Assembly: GCA_001899635.1 (NCBI GenBank)
Contig: MKVQ01000016.1
Span: 373,627-437,626 of the forward strand
DNA length: 64,000 bases
Reading direction: 5' to 3'
DNA from: Myxococcales bacterium 68-20
GTDB lineage: Bacteria; Myxococcota_A; Polyangia; Polyangiales; Polyangiaceae
Positions 1-9,210 of the stretch are shown in pieces (positions within the stretch are counted from its first letter, which is position 1; each line of letters opens with the position of its first letter). Under the pieces are notes generated by a model, which saw only the letters and a program-made list of their open reading frames with translations, had not been told where the DNA came from and searched no databases. The position numbers were made by a program, and so were the translations under genes.

Positions 1-1054
1 GCACCAGCCCGAGCGCGATGAGCGGGCCGAGCACGTTCGGGTACTGCAGGTGGAAGAGCCGAGCGGCGTCCACGACGATCCCGAAACGGCCCGACCAGTC
101 CCGCGTGTATCCGACGAAGTCCTGGCTCGCGCTGCCCGTGAGGAACCGCACGCGTGCAGCGAAGCCGGTCGGGTTGAGGATCACCGCATCGACGACGGAG
201 AAGAGCGCGATCGCGACGGCGACGGCGATCGCCCCCTCCTTCAGGACGCGCCCGCGATGCTCGCGCACGCCCCACGTGATCCAGATCGCGAACGCTACGG
301 GGAGCGAGAGGATGAACAGCCCGTACGCCTGGTCCTTCGTCCCGACGGCGAGGACGGCGAGGACGAGTGCGCGGCGGAGGAGACGCGGCTCCTGTCGCGT
401 GATGGCGCGCGTGAAGACGAGAAGCGCCCACGTACCCCAGAACAGGTAGGGCACGTCGAGGTTCGTCGTGTGCGCGTAGTACGTGAGCGACGCGTTGAGA
501 CCGGCGAACGCCGCCGTGCACCACCCTGCCCGACGCACGCGTTCGTCCGAGAAGCCGCCGGCATGCTCACCGTCCTTCCCGTCTTTGCCCGCAGGCGAGA
601 CCCCGAGCTCGTGCGCGCGGAGCTCCTCGGCGATCCGCGCGAGGAAGAGGACGATGCCGAGCGACATCAGGAGCGACACCGACCGCGCGACGTACGCAGT
701 CGACGTCATGTACGGGACCTTCAGGGCCTCGGCGACGAGATCGGGCAGCGCGAACGACGGCGCTCGCACCGCAGCGACCAGGATGACCGGCAGCGTCAGG
801 ATCGCCAGGAGCGCGAGGTGCACCGGCGGATAGGTGTAGAAGCTCCCCGGCGTGTAGGTCGCCGCGAGTCCCGGGAGGAAGTCACGGGGAGCGACGCCGT
901 CGTTGTCCCAGCCGTCCGATGCCGGCAGGCCCCAGCCGATGCCGACGACGTGCAAGAGCCCGACGACGAGGAGGATCCACGCGAGCGGCGATCGCGCGAG
1001 GGCACGAAGGCGGCCCGGCGCGAGGTGATGACGGAGGAGACTCGGGATGCGCAA
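1..1054 (-). CDS. GT-C-like membrane glycosyltransferase (partial)
   Basis: The reading frame is open from a TTG at 1054 to the left edge, so at least 351 residues are present and the C-terminus is missing. After a short basic N-terminus there is a membrane segment at about residues 24-42, then the motif SDGWDNDGVAPRDF (46-59), then many hydrophobic segments separated by short loops. A conserved acidic loop after the first membrane helix is typical of PMT/ArnT-type lipid-linked sugar transferases (GT-C fold), so transfer of a sugar from a polyprenyl phosphate donor at the outer face of the inner membrane is a reasonable inference; donor and acceptor cannot be told. No ATG or GTG lies between the upstream in-frame stop and the hydrophobic part, which is why TTG is chosen; the ribosome binding site is weak. 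It lies 86 bp downstream of the alcohol dehydrogenase gene on the same strand. Confidence 0.72.
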   Translation of the reverse strand, partial: MRIPSLLRHHLAPGRLRALARSPLAWILLVVGLLHVVGIGWGLPASDGWDNDGVAPRDFLPGLAATYTPGSFYTYPPVHLALLAILTLPVILVAAVRAPSFALPDLVAEALKVPYMTSTAYVARSVSLLMSLGIVLFLARIAEELRAHELGVSPAGKDGKDGEHAGGFSDERVRRAGWCTAAFAGLNASLTYYAHTTNLDVPYLFWGTWALLVFTRAITRQEPRLLRRALVLAVLAVGTKDQAYGLFILSLPVAFAIWITWGVREHRGRVLKEGAIAVAVAIALFSVVDAVILNPTGFAARVRFLTGSASQDFVGYTRDWSGRFGIVVDAARLFHLQYPNVLGPLIALGLV

Positions 1055-1140
1055 GGTTCGTGGGCTCGCCGCGCCTGTTCAATCGCGAGCCTGCCGATCG
1101 TGACGATGACGACGAACGGTGGCGGCGCGGCGAGTACGGG

Positions 1141-2274
1141 TCAGAGCGAGAGCTCGTAGAGCTTCACCATGTCGTCGCGAGTGCACGGACGCGGGTTCGA
1201 GCGATGGCACGCATCTTCGATCGCCTTGTCGGCGAGCTTCGGGATGTCGGCCTTCGTCACGCCCTCGACAGCGAGGCCGCTCGGGAGGCCGACCTTCTCG
1301 CGAAGGGCGCGGAGCCCATTCGACAGGCTCGTCGCGGTGAGGTCGACGATGCGACGGACCCGCTCGACGCGATCGGGGACGGTGACGTTGTTGAAGTCGA
1401 CCACCGCGGGGAGGCAGAGCGCGTTCGCGAGCCCGTGGTGGAGGTTCTTCTCGCTCGAGAGCGGGTGCGCGAGCGAGTGGCAGACGCCGAGGCCCTTCTG
1501 GAAGGCGACCGCGCCCATCATCGCGGCCTTCATCATCGCGCCGCGTGCGACGAGATCGGCCCCGGCAAGGGCGGCACGCGGGAGGTGCTTCGCCGCGAGC
1601 TCGATGCCCATGAGCGCGATTCCATCCGCCATCGGGTGGTCGCCGAGCGAGAGATAAGCCTCGATGCAATGCGTGAGCGCATCGAAGCCCGTGGCCGCGG
1701 TCACACGGGGAGGCATCGAGACGGTGAGCTCCGGATCGAGGATCGCCGCCTTCGCCATCAGGTGCGGGCTGAAGATCACCGTCTTGCGCCCCGTCGCTTC
1801 GAGCGTGATGACGCCCGAGCGACCGACCTCGCTGCCGGTGCCGGCGGTCGTCGGCACGTTGATGATCGGCGGGACGTTCGAGGTGATGTGCGCGTCACCG
1901 CCGATCGCGTCGTCGTACTCCTCGAGCGGGCGATCGTGCGTCGTCTTGAGCGCGATGAGCTTGCCGGCGTCGAGCGGCGAGCCGCCACCGACGGAGACGA
2001 TGATGTCGGCGCCGTGCGAGCGGTAGGCCGCAACGCCGTTCGTGACGTTCTCGAGGACCGGGTTCGGGTCGACGCGATCGAAGACCAGCGACGGAATGCC
2101 GGCCCCCTCGAGCACCTCGCGGACCCGCTCGGCGATCTGGGCCTTCACGACGCCCGGGTCACACACGATGAGCGCACGCGTGCCCGACGCACGGCGGACG
2201 TGCTCGCCGAGGACGGAGATCGAGCCGTTGCCGAAGACGACGGTGGTGGGGAAGCTCCAGGTGACGTTGGACAT
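1141..2274 (-). CDS. Iron-containing alcohol dehydrogenase
   Basis: A 377-residue soluble oxidoreductase of the group III (Fe-ADH) family, the usual length. The N-terminal dinucleotide-binding half carries GGGSPLD (96-102) and the family motif TTAGTGSEV (142-150). The C-terminal metal half carries FDALTHCIEAY, with likely iron ligands Asp198 and His202, then AHPLSS and HHGLAN, giving His270 and His280. It should interconvert a primary alcohol and an aldehyde or ketone with NAD(P); the substrate cannot be read from sequence. It follows a glutamine-synthetase-family gene on the same strand with a 232 bp gap, so the two may act in one amino-alcohol or amine pathway, but this is only inference from neighbourhood. 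Confidence 0.92.
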   Translation of the reverse strand: MSNVTWSFPTTVVFGNGSISVLGEHVRRASGTRALIVCDPGVVKAQIAERVREVLEGAGIPSLVFDRVDPNPVLENVTNGVAAYRSHGADIIVSVGGGSPLDAGKLIALKTTHDRPLEEYDDAIGGDAHITSNVPPIINVPTTAGTGSEVGRSGVITLEATGRKTVIFSPHLMAKAAILDPELTVSMPPRVTAATGFDALTHCIEAYLSLGDHPMADGIALMGIELAAKHLPRAALAGADLVARGAMMKAAMMGAVAFQKGLGVCHSLAHPLSSEKNLHHGLANALCLPAVVDFNNVTVPDRVERVRRIVDLTATSLSNGLRALREKVGLPSGLAVEGVTKADIPKLADKAIEDACHRSNPRPCTRDDMVKLYELSL

Positions 2275-2506
2275 GAGGACTCCTGCGAGGGTCGGCTCGC
2301 CTCGCCCCCCGACCAGGCGGGGACCCGAGGCAAACCCGTCGGAACAGCCCGAATGCGCGCGAGGGTAGATCGCCGCGTGCGCGGTTGCCAGCCAGCCGAG
2401 AGGCCCCGTCGAGCGCGGCCCGATCCCGCGTGACTCGGGGCTCGTCCCCCCGGCAATCCGAGGTCACGGCTGGGCTTGGCGCTCGCCCGTGTCGCTCGGC
2501 GGGCGC

Positions 2507-3883
2507 TCAGATCGACTCGAAGTAGCGCCGGAGCTCCCAGTCGGTGACGGCGCGGTCGTATTGGCGGACCTCCCACTCGCGCGTGCGGACGTAATGATCG
2601 ACGAACCCTTCGCCGAGGATCTCCTTCGCGCGCTTGCTCGCGGCGAGGGCCGCGGTCGCGTGCTCGAGCGTACGCGGGAGGGGCGCCAGCCCATCTCCCG
2701 ACGAGGCATCGCCGCGCGCCTCGGGCGGCGGCTCGATCCCGTTCTCGATCCCCCAGAGGCCCGACGCGAGGCAGGTCGCGATCGCGATGTACGGGTTGAT
2801 GTCCGCAGCGGTCTGCCGGTACTCCACGCGCGTCGAGCTCGGGCTTCCGGGGATGACGCGGATCGCACACGTGCGGTTCTCGACGCCCCACGACGCCGTG
2901 AGCGGCGCCCACACGCCGGGCACGTAGCGCTTGTAGGCGTTGATGGTCGGCGAGTAGAGCGCCGTCAGCTCGGGCATGAGCGCGATCTGTCCGCCGATGT
3001 AGTGGCGCGCCTTCGCCGAGAGCTTCCCCTCCGCCTCGTCGTCGTGGAACACGTTGCGCGGCGCCGCGCCGGGCTGGCTGACGCTCCAGAGCGACTGATG
3101 GAGATGACCGCTCGAGCCGGGGAGGTCGTGACTCCACTTCGCCATGAACGTCACCGAGAGCCCGTGCCTCGCGGCAAGGCTCTTCATCTGCGTCTTGAAG
3201 AGCGCCGCCTTGTCCGCCGCGCGGAGCGCCTCGTCGTAGCGGATCGCGACCTCGTAGACGCCCGGTCCGGTCTCGGTGTGGAGCGCCTCGAGGTCGATTT
3301 CGAACCTGGACATCTCGTCGAGGATCGCGTGGCAAAAATCGCGGTTCTGCTCTGCGCGTAGCCAGGAGTAGCCGAACATCCCGGGTGAGAGCGTGCTCAG
3401 GTTCCGGAAGTCCTTCTGCTCGAGCGTCTCCGGCGTCTCCTTGAAGACCCAGAACTCGAGCTCCGCGCCGAACGTGGCCTGGTAGCCCTTCTTCGCGGCC
3501 TCGGCGAGGACGCGCTTCAGGAGCGAGCGCGGGCACGCCGGGTGGCCGCGGAAGCCGCTGCCGCTCTTCTCCACGAAGTCGACGAGGAAGGCCGCGGTAT
3601 CCGGCTCGGCGGGCAGGACACGGAACGTGTCGAGATCGATCACGGCGTGGGCATCGGGGTAGCCCGAGTGCCAACCGGTGACTTTCGCGTTGTCGTAGAG
3701 GACGTCGGCGATGTCCCAACCGAAGATGACGTCGCAGAAGCCGAAGCCCGGCTCGGCGATGCTCCAGAACTTGTCGAGCGAGACGTATTTCCCGCGAAGG
3801 ACGCCGTCGACGTCGAAGCCCCCGACCTTGACCTTCTTGATCCCCTGCTCTTCGAACTTCTGCTTCAGCGCAGCAACGTCCAT
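2507..3883 (-). CDS. Glutamine synthetase family protein (type I-like fold)
   Basis: This 458-residue protein has the beta-grasp N-terminal domain followed by the catalytic domain of glutamine synthetases. Visible catalytic elements are ELEFWVF (glutamate and metal site), GHLHQSL, ENRTCAIRV (ATP and phosphate) and NPYIAIATCLASGLWGIENG near the C-terminus. The overall pattern is closer to the GlnA-like and gamma-glutamyl-amine ligases (PuuA, GlnA3/GlnA4 type) than to housekeeping GlnA; the adenylylation-loop Tyr motif of classical GlnA is not evident. It would couple ATP hydrolysis to joining glutamate with ammonia or with an amine. The neighbouring alcohol dehydrogenase makes an amine or ethanolamine substrate plausible, but this is not shown. 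The start ATG at 3883 is preceded by about 100 bp of intergenic DNA. Confidence 0.88.
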   Translation of the reverse strand: MDVAALKQKFEEQGIKKVKVGGFDVDGVLRGKYVSLDKFWSIAEPGFGFCDVIFGWDIADVLYDNAKVTGWHSGYPDAHAVIDLDTFRVLPAEPDTAAFLVDFVEKSGSGFRGHPACPRSLLKRVLAEAAKKGYQATFGAELEFWVFKETPETLEQKDFRNLSTLSPGMFGYSWLRAEQNRDFCHAILDEMSRFEIDLEALHTETGPGVYEVAIRYDEALRAADKAALFKTQMKSLAARHGLSVTFMAKWSHDLPGSSGHLHQSLWSVSQPGAAPRNVFHDDEAEGKLSAKARHYIGGQIALMPELTALYSPTINAYKRYVPGVWAPLTASWGVENRTCAIRVIPGSPSSTRVEYRQTAADINPYIAIATCLASGLWGIENGIEPPPEARGDASSGDGLAPLPRTLEHATAALAASKRAKEILGEGFVDHYVRTREWEVRQYDRAVTDWELRRYFESI

Positions 3884-3990
3884 GCATCAAACGCTACAGT
3901 GACGGAACCGAGCCGTCATCAAGCTGTGCCGTAAGCCGCATGACGAATGGCGAATGGCGCCCATGTGCGACTCGGAGGGCGGCTGACGCG

Positions 3991-5088
3991 TCAAGGACGC
4001 TGGAATGCGGTGGCGATCTCGACGAGGATCAGGATCACGATCGTGAGCTCGAGGAGCTGACCGCGTGACACCTCGACCTCGCCCTTGAGGAGCTCGTAAG
4101 CGCGACCGACGAGCGCGAGCTTCGCCTCGACGCTCTCGCGCCACTGCGGGACGCGGAAGCGATCGATCGCGGCGAGGTAGACGCGTGCGAGGTAGAAGTC
4201 GCCGACCGACTTGATCGCGTTGTCGACCCGCTCGGTGCACTCGGTGAGCTCCATGAAGCTGCGGAGCACGTGACGCGTGAGCGCGCCGAACGGACTCTTG
4301 AGGATGCGCGGCGCCGTCTCGACGTATCCGTAGAGGCGCGCGAGCTCGCGATCGAGGAGGCCGTCGTAGTAGCGAAACTCGAGGAGCTGACAGGTCGCGA
4401 GCTCGAGGACGAGCGGCACGAGCCTCGAGCCGCTCGGCTCGACCACGAGCGCGCTGTTCCAGTCGAGGACGACGAGATCCTCCGCGAGGTAGGAGAACGC
4501 GTTGCGGAGGACGTCCTGACGCGTCGCCGTGCTGAGCGGCTTCGCGCTCGTCTCGCCGAGAAGCAGCTTCGCGGTCGTCTCCGACTGCATGAGCGCCTCC
4601 ACGCTGCTCGAGCGCCCGAGCTCCTGGACGAAGACGATCGTGTAGCTCTCCGCCCCTCGCCACGCGTGCGGCTTCTCGATGCTCGAGGCGAGCTTCGCGA
4701 CGATCTCGTCGAGATGTTGCGCCCCGCGCTCGTCGAGGACCGGCGAGTCGTAGATCGCGTCGCACACCGGGACGAGCTGCGCCAGCGGCGTGTCCGGCTC
4801 GATCGGGACCTCGTAGCAGACGGAGACGACACCGAAGTGGAAGATGCGGGCCGAGACCTGCGCCTGGAGCGGGCGCTCGATGCCGGGGACGGCGAGCTCG
4901 CACGGGGAGAGCGCGATCTCGACCGCCGGCACGGCGATCACGAGGCCCTCGGCGAGCGGGCCACCAAGCTCGACGCGCTTCGCCGACGGCACGAGCTTCT
5001 CGGCGACCTCGAGCGCGATCGTGTCTCCCGCGTCGAAGACGCGATAGGCGAGGAGCGACCCTCGAGCGACGGAGAGGACGTCGTTCAC
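3991..5088 (-). CDS. RMD1/DUF155-like membrane-anchored protein
   Basis: A 365-residue protein of mostly soluble character that ends in a hydrophobic helix (ELTIVILILVEIATAF) four residues from the C-terminus, so it is probably tail-anchored in the inner membrane. The middle part (LLEFRYYDGLLDRELARLYGYVE, then a helical region around LTECTERVDNAIKSVGDFYLARVY) resembles the RMD1/SIF2 (DUF155) family known from yeast mitochondrial and bacterial proteins, whose biochemical role is not established. The family call rests on the C-terminal pattern only. It stands 57 bp upstream of the next coding region and 107 bp from the glutamine-synthetase-like gene, with no clear functional partner. Confidence 0.7.
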   Translation of the reverse strand: MNDVLSVARGSLLAYRVFDAGDTIALEVAEKLVPSAKRVELGGPLAEGLVIAVPAVEIALSPCELAVPGIERPLQAQVSARIFHFGVVSVCYEVPIEPDTPLAQLVPVCDAIYDSPVLDERGAQHLDEIVAKLASSIEKPHAWRGAESYTIVFVQELGRSSSVEALMQSETTAKLLLGETSAKPLSTATRQDVLRNAFSYLAEDLVVLDWNSALVVEPSGSRLVPLVLELATCQLLEFRYYDGLLDRELARLYGYVETAPRILKSPFGALTRHVLRSFMELTECTERVDNAIKSVGDFYLARVYLAAIDRFRVPQWRESVEAKLALVGRAYELLKGEVEVSRGQLLELTIVILILVEIATAFQRP

Positions 5089-5145
5089 GACCAGTCGAGT
5101 ATCTCGCGTCCGGACGGCGCGAGCACTGACGAGGGATGCCGCGCT

Positions 5146-7026
5146 TCAGAGCGTCAGATCGCGCACGTCGATCGGACCGCCCTTCGTCGTCACCATGCGG
5201 CGTACGAGCGTCGCGCCGAGGGCATCGTTCGGAGCGAAGGCCCGGAGATCGTCGAGCGCTCGAGACAGGAGCTCACGCTCGCCGGTCGCGGCCATTCCGA
5301 TCGCACGGGCACGGAGCAGCGTCGCCGTCGCGGACGCAAGCTCCGCATCGCTCTTCGCCACGGCGATACGGACCAGCCGCTCCTTCGTGGGGAGAAAGGC
5401 TTCGAGCGCCTTCTTGCGCTCGCTCGCACCGCGCGGCTCCGTCTCGAAGCGGGACATCAGGCCGGCGGGGATGAGATGGCGGGAGAGGGTGCGATCCCAT
5501 CTGGGGTCGAACACCGCGAGCACCGAGCGCTGCCCTCCGAGCTCCGAGAGCGAGAGCTCCTCGGGGCGGATGCCGAGCGCGATGTCGCGATAGAGAGGCG
5601 CGAGCTTCGGCTCGGCGATCAGCGCCCGCTGGCCTTCTCGTCCCTGGACGTCGTACGCGGGGACGATCACGAGGTCGCCGCGCATCTGTCCGACGGCACG
5701 CGCGCTGGCGATCCGGCGCATCGTCCCGCGATCGGGGACGAGGATCACGGACGCCGGTGGAGCGGAGCCCCACGCGATGTCGTTCCAGATCGCCGACGCA
5801 TGAGCTGCGCGCGCGTCACGACGCGCCGTCGTCTCGTCGATCGAGCGGACCGGCAACACGAGCTCGAGCACGACGACGAGCGCTGCGCTCGCCTCCGCGA
5901 ACGGGACCCGGGCGCGCGCGATCGCGAGCACGAGCGCTCCGAGCATCGTCGCACCGAGGACGTACGCGGCGAGAACGCCGGCGAGGACCACTGGCGCGAA
6001 GCGAGAGGGCCCCGACGCCGCTCCGAGCTGAATCGCGAGGACGGCCACGGCGACGACGAGCACGAGCGGGAGCGCACGCCTCCGGGCGTCCGCCACGAGG
6101 AGCGAGAGCACCGCGCCGCCGGCGCAGACGAGGAGGAGCGGCTTACCGATCTCCGCAAGCGCGAACGACGCCGGCGTCAGAGTGCCTGCGCGCTCCAGAA
6201 GCGTGAACAGCGGCCCCGCCACGCTGACCTCGGGCGACCGCTTCGCCAGGGCGACGCCGATCACGAGGGGCAGCAGGCCGAGCGCAAACGCACACGCGCC
6301 GTGGAGGGCGACGCCTCGATTCCAGCGGAGCTCCTTCTTCTTGCGCGCCGCGCGCAGCTCTGTCCCGATCCGGGGCAGGACCGCCGCCAGCGACGCGAGC
6401 AGCACGAGGGGGTCGTAGCTCGCGGAGAGCCCGAGGACGAGCATCATCGGCGGGACAATCCGTGGCGCCGTCCCTGCGCCGGCGTCATCGGACCGCATCA
6501 TGCCGAGGCGCACTGCCAGGAGGACGAGCAGCGCGCCGGTCACGGCCCCGCCGGGGGCGGCGGCTTCCGCCTGCCACGCCGGTGCGAGCAGCGCGGTCAG
6601 CACTGCCGCGGCCGCCACCGCCGAGAGCAGGCGCGACGAGGCCTCGGCGTTTCCGATCGGCTCGCCCTTCCCCGTCCCCCCGCCCTTCGCCGAACGAGAA
6701 AAGAGCCGGTTCAGAGCGGCCGGGACGTTCCGGACGAGCTCACGCGCGAGGTCGAAGGCGAGCGCCCCGCAGATCCCCGCGACGAGCGCGCTCGCGAGTC
6801 CGCTCCTGAGGGCTCGCGTGCCGAGCGGCAGGAGCAATGCGGGCGCGGCGACGACGAGGTCCAGCGCGCGAAACGCGCCCCCCGGACCGGCGAAGCCTGC
6901 GCCGACGGTCCGCACGATCTCCAGATCGTGAGCCGCGGCTCCAGCCGAGGTCGCACCTGCGGCCGCGAGGGCTGCAGGCAGACCCGCCGAGAGCGCGCGG
7001 AGGGCGGCGTCGAACCTGCTCTTCAT
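5146..7026 (-). CDS. Large polytopic membrane protein of unknown function
   Basis: From ATG 7026 the product is 626 residues. The first about 430 residues contain roughly ten hydrophobic segments, many rich in Ala, Leu and Val, interrupted by a charged loop (ARKKKELRWN). The last about 190 residues are soluble and include a VILVPDRGTMRRI / DLVIVPAYDVQGREGQ region that looks like an alpha/beta domain. The topology is like that of GT-C membrane enzymes and DUF2723-type proteins, but no diagnostic motif is visible, so no function is assigned. A longer frame reaches 7185, but that start would run into the aspS coding region; ATG 7026 leaves an 88 bp divergent promoter region shared with aspS. Confidence 0.72.
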   Translation of the reverse strand: MKSRFDAALRALSAGLPAALAAAGATSAGAAAHDLEIVRTVGAGFAGPGGAFRALDLVVAAPALLLPLGTRALRSGLASALVAGICGALAFDLARELVRNVPAALNRLFSRSAKGGGTGKGEPIGNAEASSRLLSAVAAAAVLTALLAPAWQAEAAAPGGAVTGALLVLLAVRLGMMRSDDAGAGTAPRIVPPMMLVLGLSASYDPLVLLASLAAVLPRIGTELRAARKKKELRWNRGVALHGACAFALGLLPLVIGVALAKRSPEVSVAGPLFTLLERAGTLTPASFALAEIGKPLLLVCAGGAVLSLLVADARRRALPLVLVVAVAVLAIQLGAASGPSRFAPVVLAGVLAAYVLGATMLGALVLAIARARVPFAEASAALVVVLELVLPVRSIDETTARRDARAAHASAIWNDIAWGSAPPASVILVPDRGTMRRIASARAVGQMRGDLVIVPAYDVQGREGQRALIAEPKLAPLYRDIALGIRPEELSLSELGGQRSVLAVFDPRWDRTLSRHLIPAGLMSRFETEPRGASERKKALEAFLPTKERLVRIAVAKSDAELASATATLLRARAIGMAATGERELLSRALDDLRAFAPNDALGATLVRRMVTTKGGPIDVRDLTL

Positions 7027-7114
7027 CGGGACCGGCACTTGGTTTACCCTGTCCGGCCCTGGCTTTCCCACTTTAGAGACGATTCGAGGCACGGCCTCGC
7101 GAGGAGAAGACACC

Positions 7115-8998
7115 GTGGCACGCTTCATCGACGAGCTGAAACGCACCCATCGTTGCGGCGACCTGCGCGCGAACAACGAGGGCAACGAGGTCGTCCTCTT
7201 CGGCTGGGTCGCGAGTTACCGCGATCACGGCGGCTGCGTCTTCGTCGACCTCCGCGATCGTGACGGCATCACTCAGGTCGTCTTCGATCCGAACGTCTCC
7301 GGGTACGGCGATCTGCCCAAGAAGTCGTACGAGCAGGCACAGGCCCTGCGCTCGGAGTGGGTCATCGGCATCCGCGGCATCGTGAAGAGCCGCGGCGCGA
7401 TGAAGAACCCGAAGCTCCCGACCGGCGAGATCGAGGTCCACGCCCTGGAGATGACGGTCTTCAACAAGGCCGACACCCCGCCCTTCGAGATCGCCGACGA
7501 CATCGACACCGGCGAGGAGAAGCGCCTCCAGTACCGCTTCCTCGACCTCCGCCGCGCGCCGCTCCAGCGGACGCTCCGCGTGCGTCACAAGATCAACCAG
7601 ATCGTCCGCCGCTACTTCGACTCGCAGGGCTTCCTCGAGCTCGAGACGCCGTTCATGGTGAAGTACACGCCCGGCGGCGCGCGCAACTTCCTCGTCCCGA
7701 GCCGCATGAACGCGGGGAAGTTCTACGCGCTCGCGGAGAGCCCGCAGCTCTTCAAGCAGCTCTACATGTGCGCGGGCTTCGATCGCTACTTCCAGATCGT
7801 GAAGTGCTTCCGCGACGAGGCGCTCCGTCTCGATCGCCAGCCCGAGTTCACGCAGATCGACGTCGAGATGTCGTTCGTGAACCAGGACGACATCTTCGCC
7901 ACGATGGAGGGGATGATCTTCTCCGTCTGGAAGGAGGTCCTCGGGATCGACCTGAAGGAGAAGTATCCGAGCGGCCGCTTCCCGCAGATGCCCTTCGAGG
8001 AGTCGATGGGCAAGTACGGCAACGACAAGCCGGACCTCCGCTTCGGCCTGCCCCACACGGACGTGACGGGGCTCGTGGTCGACCACGCGGGCGGCGGCGT
8101 GCCGTTCTGGAAGGACATCGCCGACAAGTTCGCGAGCGGCGCGTACCGCAAGGATCTGCCCGCCGAGATCGTGAAGGCGATGCGCGTCCCGGCGGAGCAC
8201 GCGACGAAGCTGTCGCGCGCCGAGCTCGACAAGCTCGAGGACTTCGTCAAGGGCATGGGCGCCAAGGGCCTCGCGCGCGCGAAGATCGACGCGCAGGGCA
8301 ACTGGACGCAGTCGCCGCTCGCGAAGACGATCTCGCCGGAGCTCCGCGCCAAGATCAACGAAGCGACGGGCGCGGCGGAGAACGACCTCGTCTTCTTCCA
8401 GTTCGGCAAGGAGGCGATGGTCCAGACCGTGATGGCGAACCTCCGCGTTCACCTCGCGAAGAAGCTCGGGCTCATCCCCGAGGTCGGCCACGGCGGCAAC
8501 TTCGAGCTCCTCTGGGTAGTGAACCCGCCGCTGTTCGAGTACGACGACGAGAAGAAGACGTGGGCCGCCGCGCACCACGCCTTCACCCGCCCGCACGACG
8601 ACTGCGTCGACCTGATCGAGAAGGACCCGGGCAAGGTGCTCTGCTGGCGCTACGACCTCGTCCTCAACGGCTTCGAGATCGGCGGCGGCTCGATCCGCCT
8701 CCACGATCCCGAGGTGCAGGCGAAGGTCTTCCGCGCGCTCGGCATCTCGGACGAAGAGGCGAAGCAGAAGTTCGGCTTCCTCCTCGACGCCCTCCGCTAC
8801 GGAGCGCCCCCGCACGGCGGCATCGCGGTCGGCATGGACCGGCTCGCGATGCTCCTCTCCGGCGCGGAGAGCCTCCGCGACGTCATCCCCTTCCCGAAGA
8901 CCCAGAAGGGTCAGGACCTGATGACGGACGCGCCGAACAAGGTCGATCCGGAGCAGCTCCGCGAGCTCCACGTCCGCGTCGTCGAACCCCCGACCTGA
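7115..8998 (+). CDS. aspS: Aspartyl-tRNA synthetase, bacterial type
   Basis: A 627-residue class IIb synthetase that charges tRNA(Asp) with aspartate in the cytoplasm. The order is the anticodon-binding OB fold (residues about 1-115, with GWVASYRDHGG), the catalytic core beginning FLETPFMVK-like with motif 2 FRDEALRLDRQPEFTQIDVEMSF, a GAD insert typical of bacterial enzymes, and motif 3 GGIAVGMDRLAMLL near the C-terminus. Two positions known to set tRNA specificity look like the non-discriminating form: His38 in RDHGG and Gly in SRGAMKNP, as in the Pseudomonas aeruginosa enzyme. If so it would also make Asp-tRNA(Asn) for conversion by GatCAB; this is inference. The gene starts 88 bp from the divergent membrane protein and ends at a strong hairpin. 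Confidence 0.97.
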   Translation: MARFIDELKRTHRCGDLRANNEGNEVVLFGWVASYRDHGGCVFVDLRDRDGITQVVFDPNVSGYGDLPKKSYEQAQALRSEWVIGIRGIVKSRGAMKNPKLPTGEIEVHALEMTVFNKADTPPFEIADDIDTGEEKRLQYRFLDLRRAPLQRTLRVRHKINQIVRRYFDSQGFLELETPFMVKYTPGGARNFLVPSRMNAGKFYALAESPQLFKQLYMCAGFDRYFQIVKCFRDEALRLDRQPEFTQIDVEMSFVNQDDIFATMEGMIFSVWKEVLGIDLKEKYPSGRFPQMPFEESMGKYGNDKPDLRFGLPHTDVTGLVVDHAGGGVPFWKDIADKFASGAYRKDLPAEIVKAMRVPAEHATKLSRAELDKLEDFVKGMGAKGLARAKIDAQGNWTQSPLAKTISPELRAKINEATGAAENDLVFFQFGKEAMVQTVMANLRVHLAKKLGLIPEVGHGGNFELLWVVNPPLFEYDDEKKTWAAAHHAFTRPHDDCVDLIEKDPGKVLCWRYDLVLNGFEIGGGSIRLHDPEVQAKVFRALGISDEEAKQKFGFLLDALRYGAPPHGGIAVGMDRLAMLLSGAESLRDVIPFPKTQKGQDLMTDAPNKVDPEQLRELHVRVVEPPT

Positions 8999-9024
8999 CC
9001 TCGCGGCCGATCCGCCCCCGCCAC

Positions 9025-9058
9025 GATGCGCCGTGACCTCTCCGAGGTCCGGCGCATC
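9025..9058 (+). terminator. Hairpin terminator after aspS
   Basis: The sequence forms a 15-bp stem (GATGCGCCG and ACCTC pairing with GAGGT and CGGCGCATC) with a one-base bulge and a three-base TCC loop, 26 bp past the aspS stop codon. It is followed by GATATTT, a short T-containing run that is unusual in this GC-rich DNA. The position and strength support an intrinsic terminator. Confidence 0.75.
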
Positions 9059-9210
9059 GATATTTCACCTGTCCAAAGCTGCTCCTCGCTCGACCCCCCA
9101 GGAGCGCTCGCCGCTCGCGGAGGTGTTGACCAGCTCTGCAGGCTGCAGTCTCCTTCTCGTTCAGTACGAGAGGACTCATGGGAAAGGGGCTCGCGCGCGC
9201 TGGCTGGCGT

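Noticed and set aside
2299..2330. Terminator between glutamine-synthetase-like and alcohol dehydrogenase genes
   Set aside because: The CCTCG/CGAGG and C-run/G-run pairing is interrupted by mismatches and no T-run follows.
4270..7263. Plus-strand open frame of nearly 1000 codons
   Set aside because: It is antisense to two real genes; its product is Arg/Glu-rich low complexity of the kind produced by GC-rich codons read in the wrong frame.
8999..9210. tRNA or other structured RNA gene after aspS
   Set aside because: Apart from the terminator hairpin there is no cloverleaf, no TTCGA-type T-loop context and no CCA end.
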